Position numbers and translations under genes: made by a program. 9,703 nucleotides of DNA from Sporichthyaceae bacterium (GTDB lineage: Bacteria > Actinomycetota > Actinomycetes > JACCYY01): assembly GCA_013696235.1 (NCBI GenBank), contig JACCYY010000260.1, forward strand, positions 1 through 9,703. Reading direction: 5' to 3'. The notes under the pieces were generated by a model. The model was not told the origin of the DNA. It saw only the letters and a list, made by a program, of their open reading frames with translations, and ran no database searches. Within the stretch, counting starts at the first letter, position 1, and each line of letters begins with the position of its first letter. Shown piece by piece: positions 5,515-9,703 of this stretch.

Positions 5515-6105
5515 ATGATCGTGGCCGACCCCTCCAAGGCGGCGCTCCGGAGGCGGGTGCTGGCCCGGCGGGGCACCCTCGAGGCGGAGGTGCTCGCTGC
5601 CGCGGCTCGTGACCTGTCCGCTGTGGTGCTCGGCATCCCAGAGGTGGGTGCCGCCCGCTGCGTTGCGGCGTACGTCTCGGTCGGCCGGGAGCCGGGTACG
5701 CGGCACCTGCTCGACGTGCTCGCGAAACGGGGTGTGCTCGTGCTCGTGCCCGTGGTGCTCGCCGACCGTGCCCTGGACTGGGCCGCCTTCGACAGCGCGG
5801 ACGCCCTCGAGCCGGCTGCACACGGCTTGCTCGAGCCCACCGGTCCGCGGCTCGGCGTCGACGCGATCGCGCGGGTGGACGTCGTGCTGGCGCCGGCACT
5901 CGCCGTCGACCGGTCCGGTCACCGGCTCGGGCGCGGTGGTGGCTTCTACGACCGCGCGCTGGCCCGGGTGCGGCCAGGCACGTTCGTCACGGCGCTGCTG
6001 CACGACGGCGAGCTGCTGCCACCCAGGCAGCGCGTGCCCACCGGGCCCCACGACGTCGCGGTCGGCGCAGCCGTCGAGCCGATCGGGCTCACCCGCCTGC
6101 CCTGA
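5515..6105 (+). CDS. fau: 5-formyltetrahydrofolate cyclo-ligase
   Basis: This enzyme (MTHFS, YgfA/Fau in E. coli) converts 5-formyltetrahydrofolate to 5,10-methenyltetrahydrofolate with ATP, returning a storage or by-product folate to one-carbon metabolism. The 196-residue protein has the expected size and architecture. An N-terminal Lys8 is followed by an Arg-rich helix typical of the ATP site. In the middle, a YVSVGREPGT segment (53-62) is the usual substrate-side strand and loop. The hallmark glycine loop GRGGGFYDR (139-147) follows, with ALLHDGELLP just after it. The ATG at 5515 is the only sensible in-frame start. The stop TGA at 6103-6105 sits six bases from the stop of the convergent permease gene. 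The gene is divergent from galU, as in mycobacteria. Confidence 0.95.
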   Translation: MIVADPSKAALRRRVLARRGTLEAEVLAAAARDLSAVVLGIPEVGAARCVAAYVSVGREPGTRHLLDVLAKRGVLVLVPVVLADRALDWAAFDSADALEPAAHGLLEPTGPRLGVDAIARVDVVLAPALAVDRSGHRLGRGGGFYDRALARVRPGTFVTALLHDGELLPPRQRVPTGPHDVAVGAAVEPIGLTRLP

Positions 6106-6116
6106 CCCCCGTCAGG
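6101..6116. terminator. compact palindrome across the convergent stop codons (possible bidirectional terminator)
   Basis: CCTGAC at 6101-6106 and GTCAGG at 6111-6116 form a perfect 6-base-pair inverted repeat around CCCC. The two arms contain the TGA stops of the cyclo-ligase gene (+) and the permease gene (-). It could form a small stem-loop in either transcript. There is no T-run on either side and the stem is short, so termination activity is only a possibility. Confidence 0.3.
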
Positions 6117-7098
6117 TCCGGCCGAGCCAGCGCAAGCGGCGGACCAGGCGCCACTGGAGCGCGACCGCGGCGAGCGTGAGGAGCAGCATCACCGCCGTCG
6201 CCGCCGCCGCGTAGCCGTAGCGGAGGTACTCGAACGCGTTGCGGTAGACGAACAGGGAGAGGTACGTGGTCGAGTACGGCGGTGGTCCGCCGTCGGTCAC
6301 CACGAGTGCCGGCACGAACGAGATCTGCAGGCTGAGGATCGCGTCGCGGAGGAGCAGCAGGACGAGCACCGGCGCCATGAGCGGCAGCGTGACCCGCCGG
6401 ACCACGTCCCAGCCGGTCGCGTCCTCGATCGCGGCCAGCTCGTACACCTCGCCGGGCAGCGCCCGCCGCGTCGCGAGCAGGATGACGAACGTCTCGCCGA
6501 TCGTGAAGAGGCTCATCAAGATGATCGCCGCACGCGCGTCGACCGGGTCGGTCAGCCATTGCGGTGGCGTCCGGCCGAGAACCGTCGCGCCGTTCTCGCC
6601 GCCGACCCGCAGGAGCTGGTTGATCGGTCCGTAGAGCGGGTTGAGGAGCCACAGCCAGAGCAGGCCGTACGCGATCTCCGGCACCGCGTACGGCAGCATC
6701 GCCGCCGTACGCGCCGTGCCGACCGCGGCCGCCCGGCGGTGCAGCAGCAGCGCGAGCCCGAGCGCGATCACGAGCCGGAGCGGAACCGCGATCGCGGCGA
6801 ACAGGAGCGAGTTGCTGAGCGCGGCCCGGAAGATCGGGTCGTCCGCCAGCTCGACGAAGTTGTCCAGGCCCACCCAGCTCGGTGCCCGCACGAGGTCGTA
6901 GTCGGCGAACGCCATGACGATCGTGACGAGGAACGGAATCAGCACGAGCGCGACGATCCCGAGCACGTAGGGCGCCAGCATGAGGCCGAGCGCCCGGTGC
7001 TCCCGGTCGCGCTCGACGACCACCGGCTTGTCGATCATGGGCTTGTCGATCATGGGCTCGTCGACCATGGGCTCGTCGACCACCGGCCCGTCGGTCAT
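6112..7098 (-). CDS. carbohydrate ABC transporter permease, MalF/UgpA type
   Basis: This 328-residue integral membrane subunit belongs to a CUT1-type sugar importer. Six hydrophobic helices are visible at roughly residues 40-63, 95-119, 128-152, 189-209, 243-267 and 297-316. The cytoplasmic coupling (EAA) loop, ELAAIEDATG followed by VTLPL (220-240), contacts the ATPase. The segment WVGLDNF (75-81) after the first helix is typical of MalF/UgpA-like subunits. The N-terminal tail is unusual: residues 2-26 are five pentapeptide units of the type VDEPM/IDKPM, encoded by 15-base tandem repeats (7021-7095). In-frame ATG codons recur inside the repeat (7068, 7053, 7038), so the start is not obvious. 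ATG 7098 is preferred because it overlaps the ATPase stop as ATGA. It is the last gene of the operon. The transported sugar cannot be read from the sequence. Confidence 0.92.
   Translation of the reverse strand: MTDGPVVDEPMVDEPMIDKPMIDKPVVVERDREHRALGLMLAPYVLGIVALVLIPFLVTIVMAFADYDLVRAPSWVGLDNFVELADDPIFRAALSNSLLFAAIAVPLRLVIALGLALLLHRRAAAVGTARTAAMLPYAVPEIAYGLLWLWLLNPLYGPINQLLRVGGENGATVLGRTPPQWLTDPVDARAAIILMSLFTIGETFVILLATRRALPGEVYELAAIEDATGWDVVRRVTLPLMAPVLVLLLLRDAILSLQISFVPALVVTDGGPPPYSTTYLSLFVYRNAFEYLRYGYAAAATAVMLLLTLAAVALQWRLVRRLRWLGRT
7021..7095 (-). repeat. five 15-base tandem repeats in the permease 5' end
   Basis: Five consecutive 15-base units lie inside the coding sequence directly after the start codon. 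Units at 7051-7065 and 7066-7080 are identical (CATGGGCTCGTCGAC on the + strand). The unit at 7036-7050 differs from them at two bases; the outer units (7021-7035, 7081-7095) differ more. Each adds one pentapeptide, so changes in copy number keep the reading frame. The peptide is acidic and proline-containing (VDEPM/IDKPM). Confidence 0.9.
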
Positions 7099-8153
7099 GG
7101 TTCGGTGATCCGCTGGCCACTGCCGGCGTCGAACAGGTGGGTCTCAGGCCACCCCACGCCGACGGTCACTGCGTCGCCGACCGCCGGTCGGCCGACCGCC
7201 CGGACGCGTGCCGCCACGGTGGGCCCTCCGTCGAGCTGGACGTAGGCGTACGCGTCCTCGCCCACGACGTCGACCCGCTCGACCACGCCGGCCGCCCCAT
7301 CGGCGCTGCCGAGCCCGACGACCTCCGGCCGGAACCCGATCTGGCGGTCTGGTACGAGCGCCGCGGTGGGGGCACCGGTCGGCACCACCGGACCGTCCGC
7401 CGGCAGGAGGTTCATCGCCACCGCGCCGAGGAAGCGCGCGACGAACGTCGTGGCCGGCGTCCGCCAGACCTCGTCGGGCGTGCCGACCTGCTCGAGCACG
7501 CCGTCGCGGAGCACTGCGATCCGGTCGCCCAGAACCATGGCCTCGGTCTGGTCGTGCGTGACGTGGACCATCGTCGCGCCGACCCGCGTCTGCAGCGCCT
7601 TGAGCTCCGCGCGCGTCTCCACCCGCAGCTCCGCGTCGAGGTTGGACAGCGGCTCGTCGAGCAGGAAGACATCCGGTTCACGGACCAGCGCGCGTGCCAG
7701 CGCCACCCGCTGACGCTCCCCGCCGGAGAGCTGGCCGGGCCGGCGGTCGACCAGATGGGCGCACCCGACCGCGGCGGCCGCCGCCGTCGCCCGCTCCCGG
7801 GCGACCGAGCGGGGCACGTCGCGGACCTCGAGCCCGAACGCGACGTTCTCGATCACCGTGAGGTGCGGGAACAGTGCATGCGACTGGAACACCATCGAGA
7901 CGTTGCGCCGGCCGGGACGCAGGCCGGTGACGTCACGCCCGGCGATCTCCACCCGCCCGGCGGTCGTCGCCTGGAGACCGGCTACCACGCGCAGCAGCGT
8001 CGACTTGCCGGCGCCGGACGGACCGAGCACGACCAGCAGCTCGCCGCGGGCGACCTCGAGGTCGAGGCCGTGCAGCACCTCCACATCGCCCGGCGCGGCC
8101 CGGACGCCGTCGAGGCGCAGCCCGGCGACGTCAGTCGGCGGCATGCTCGCCAC
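7095..8153 (-). CDS. sugar ABC transporter ATP-binding protein, MalK/UgpC type
   Basis: This 352-residue protein powers the importer from the cytoplasmic side. All nucleotide-binding elements are present: Walker A GPSGAGKST (44-52), Q-loop Gln90 in VFQSHALFPH, signature LSGGERQR (142-149), Walker B VFLLDEP (162-168) with the D-loop SNLD after it, and the switch His200 in HVTHD. After about residue 235 comes the C-terminal TOBE/OB-fold regulatory domain typical of MalK, UgpC and MsmX; the FRPEV element is recognisable. Family length is normal. The GTG at 8153 is the longest start; an ATG three codons on (8144) is about equally likely. Either overlaps the end of the binding-protein gene (23 or 14 bases), pointing to coupled translation. 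The stop overlaps the permease ATG. Confidence 0.94.
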   Translation of the reverse strand: MASMPPTDVAGLRLDGVRAAPGDVEVLHGLDLEVARGELLVVLGPSGAGKSTLLRVVAGLQATTAGRVEIAGRDVTGLRPGRRNVSMVFQSHALFPHLTVIENVAFGLEVRDVPRSVARERATAAAAAVGCAHLVDRRPGQLSGGERQRVALARALVREPDVFLLDEPLSNLDAELRVETRAELKALQTRVGATMVHVTHDQTEAMVLGDRIAVLRDGVLEQVGTPDEVWRTPATTFVARFLGAVAMNLLPADGPVVPTGAPTAALVPDRQIGFRPEVVGLGSADGAAGVVERVDVVGEDAYAYVQLDGGPTVAARVRAVGRPAVGDAVTVGVGWPETHLFDAGSGQRITEP

Positions 8154-9483
8154 GGGCGAAGATCGGCCGGGTCAGCTCGTCGATCTCCCGGATCGCGTCG
8201 TCGAGGCGGTCCCCGCGGTAGAGGGCGTTCTCCAGGATGCCGGCGGTGACGTCCTCGAGCTCCGGCCAGGTGGAGATCGTCGGCAACGGCCGCACGGTGG
8301 CGATCGCGTCGAGGAAGACCTGGGCATTGGCCGGTGGAAGGGTCGGGTCGAGGAACGACGAGGACGTCGAGACCTCGATCATGGACGGGACGGTCCGGCC
8401 GGTCGCGGCGGTCGTGCGTTGGCCGTCCGCGCTCATGGCGTACTCGAGGAATCGCCAGGCTGCGTCCTTGCGGCCAGATCCTCGGGTCATGCAGTACGCG
8501 TCGGAATGCAGGACGCCGACCTGGTTGGCATACACCGGCAACGATGCGACGTCCCAGTCGAATCCGGCCGAGGCGCGCAACGTCGTGGTGAACCGGCGTG
8601 AGGACATCAGCATCGCGAGCCGACCGTTCAGGAAGCGGGTCTCGTCGTCCTCGGCCTCGACCTCCGCATCGGTCGGGATCACGCCGTACGCGATCCGCAG
8701 ATCGATGATGTTCTGCAACGCCTCCCGGGCCGCCGGGGTGTCCAGCGTGAACCGCGTCGGCCGGTCGAGGTCGTCGACGATCTCGCCGCCGTTGGACCAC
8801 ACGAACGGTGCCACCCTGATGATCGTCGGCTCGATCCCGAGCCCGTACACCGCCACCTGCGGTGGGCCCCCCTCGGACTCGGTGCCCCGGACGACCGCGC
8901 CGCCGGCGTCGCGCGTCGTCGCGATGGCCGTCGTCAGGAGATCGCTCCAGGTCCAGTCCGCCGGCGGCTCGGCCACGTCGTACTGCTCGAAGAGGTCCCG
9001 GTTGTAGTAGACGGCAAGGCTGGAGACGTTCTGCGGCAGGCACAGCTGGCGGTCCTGCCACTGGAACGCGTTCATCGCGGTCGGGTAGTAGGCGTCCGGG
9101 TCGACCACGTCCGACGCTGCGATCCGCTCGTCCAGCGGCTCGATCGCGTCCGTCGCCGCGAACTGGCCGTAGTAGCGGTAGTTCATCAAAAAGAGGTCCG
9201 GCGGTGATCCACCGGCGATCGAGGTTCCGAGGCGAGCGATCAGGTCCTCGCGGTCACTCGCCTCGACCAGCTGCACCTCCGCCCCGGGCTCGGCCACCTC
9301 GTACGCCGCTACTAGCGTGCGGTAGGCCTCCAGCTCCTCGGGCGCACCGAACACGAGCAGCTGCACCGGACCCGTGCCGTCGTTCGCGCCCTCGGCTCCA
9401 CCGGCGCACGCCGCCAGCCCGACTGCGCTCACCGCGAAGAGCAGCAGTGCGAGCAGGCGCGACGGTTGACTCGACAGGGTCAC
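8131..9483 (-). CDS. extracellular solute-binding lipoprotein of a sugar ABC importer
   Basis: This 450-residue family 1 (CUT1) binding protein captures the substrate outside the membrane and delivers it to the permeases. The N-terminus is a lipoprotein signal: a short polar start with Arg9, a hydrophobic core LLALLLFAVSAVGL, then the lipobox LAAC with Cys26 as the lipidation site. The mature part has the usual opening strand (QLLVFGAP), SPPDLFLMNY (98-107), YYNRDLFEQYDV and a CMTRGSGRKDAAWRFLEYAM segment near the C-terminus, all common in this family. The start GTG at 9483 overlaps the upstream permease stop as GTGA; no close Shine-Dalgarno is seen, so translation is probably coupled. The sugar is not identifiable; family membership is secure. 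Confidence 0.93.
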   Translation of the reverse strand: MTLSSQPSRLLALLLFAVSAVGLAACAGGAEGANDGTGPVQLLVFGAPEELEAYRTLVAAYEVAEPGAEVQLVEASDREDLIARLGTSIAGGSPPDLFLMNYRYYGQFAATDAIEPLDERIAASDVVDPDAYYPTAMNAFQWQDRQLCLPQNVSSLAVYYNRDLFEQYDVAEPPADWTWSDLLTTAIATTRDAGGAVVRGTESEGGPPQVAVYGLGIEPTIIRVAPFVWSNGGEIVDDLDRPTRFTLDTPAAREALQNIIDLRIAYGVIPTDAEVEAEDDETRFLNGRLAMLMSSRRFTTTLRASAGFDWDVASLPVYANQVGVLHSDAYCMTRGSGRKDAAWRFLEYAMSADGQRTTAATGRTVPSMIEVSTSSSFLDPTLPPANAQVFLDAIATVRPLPTISTWPELEDVTAGILENALYRGDRLDDAIREIDELTRPIFARGEHAAD

Positions 9484-9703
9484 CGGGAACCCACACCGAG
9501 CCGGATGTCCTCCTGGAGGAACCGTCGCTGCGCCAGCGCGAAGACGATCACCGCAGGCACCGTCGCGATCACCGCGCCGGCCAGGAAGACCGGGAAGTTC
9601 GACGGGTCGAGCGTCGCGAGCGATCGAAGCGCCAGCGGCAGCGTGAAGCGGTCACGGTCGTAGATGAGCACCAGCGGCTCGAGGAAGTTCGACCAGGTGA
9701 GGA
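9480..9703 (-). CDS. carbohydrate ABC transporter permease, MalG type (partial)
   Basis: Only the C-terminal 73 complete codons and the TGA stop are in the window; the start lies to the right. The visible part begins LTWSNFLEPLVLIYDRD, the periplasmic loop common in MalG/UgpE subunits (W-N-F-L-x-P-L). It continues with FTLPLALRSL, then a final transmembrane helix (about 20 residues, FLAGAVIATVPAVIVFALAQ) and the tail RRFLQEDIRLGVGSR. This ending (Q-[KR]-x-[FL]-x-x-G-x-x-x-G-x-x-K/R) is the standard C-terminus of MalG-like permeases. The stop overlaps the binding-protein GTG by four bases. This is the second permease of the importer and is encoded first among the genes visible here. Confidence 0.9.
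   Translation of the reverse strand, partial: LTWSNFLEPLVLIYDRDRFTLPLALRSLATLDPSNFPVFLAGAVIATVPAVIVFALAQRRFLQEDIRLGVGSR

Noticed and set aside
5406..5840. N-terminal extension of GalU upstream of 5405
   Set aside because: The extension overlaps the divergent cyclo-ligase gene, is Ser/Arg-rich without homology, and GalU proteins normally begin a few residues before the AGLGTR motif.

Overview
The window is very GC-rich, densely coded bacterial DNA. Gene content and order point to an actinobacterium. The order galU - moeA/glp - moaC - mog - rimJ-like acetyltransferase - sepX/glpR, with a 5-formyltetrahydrofolate cyclo-ligase gene divergent from galU, matches a neighbourhood known from Mycobacterium (galU, moeA1, rimJ and a membrane protein side by side) and Streptomyces. 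I cannot name the genus from the sequence alone.

Layout. (1) 1-169, + strand: the last 55 codons of a SpoU/TrmH-type RNA 2'-O-ribose methyltransferase. (2) 342-415, - strand: tRNA-Ala with anticodon CGC. (3) 477-5405, - strand, read from right to left: galU, a gephyrin-like MoeA (Glp), moaC, mog, a GNAT acetyltransferase of the RimJ type, and a SepX/GlpR-family membrane protein. The first five genes are chained by 4-base start/stop overlaps (GTGA, ATGA, ATGA and apparently CTGA), so they look like one translationally coupled operon. The SepX/GlpR gene follows after a 103-base gap that may hold its own control signals. (4) 5515-6105, + strand: 5-formyltetrahydrofolate cyclo-ligase, divergent from galU across a 109-base shared promoter region. 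(5) 6112-9703, - strand: an ABC importer of the carbohydrate (CUT1) type, in the order permease (cut by the window edge) - lipoprotein binding protein - ATPase - second permease, again with overlapping genes. Its last gene converges on the cyclo-ligase gene with only 6 bases between the two stop codons.

How the genes fit together. MoaC, Mog and the MoeA protein are an early, a late and the final step of molybdenum cofactor synthesis. In Corynebacterium glutamicum the MoeA homologue Glp also works with the membrane receptor GlpR to link FtsZ to the membrane at the division site. The Streptomyces GlpR relative SepX is likewise a division protein. Here the candidate scaffold and receptor genes share a locus with a Mog gene, so both halves of the animal protein gephyrin (G domain = Mog, E domain = MoeA) lie beside the putative receptor. 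The MoeA keeps its catalytic aspartate, so it may serve both cofactor synthesis and division. The ABC importer looks functionally unrelated and may have replaced the neighbours usually found beyond the cyclo-ligase gene.

No insertion sequence, CRISPR array, integrase or phage gene was seen. The largest stretch without a gene is about 170 bases.
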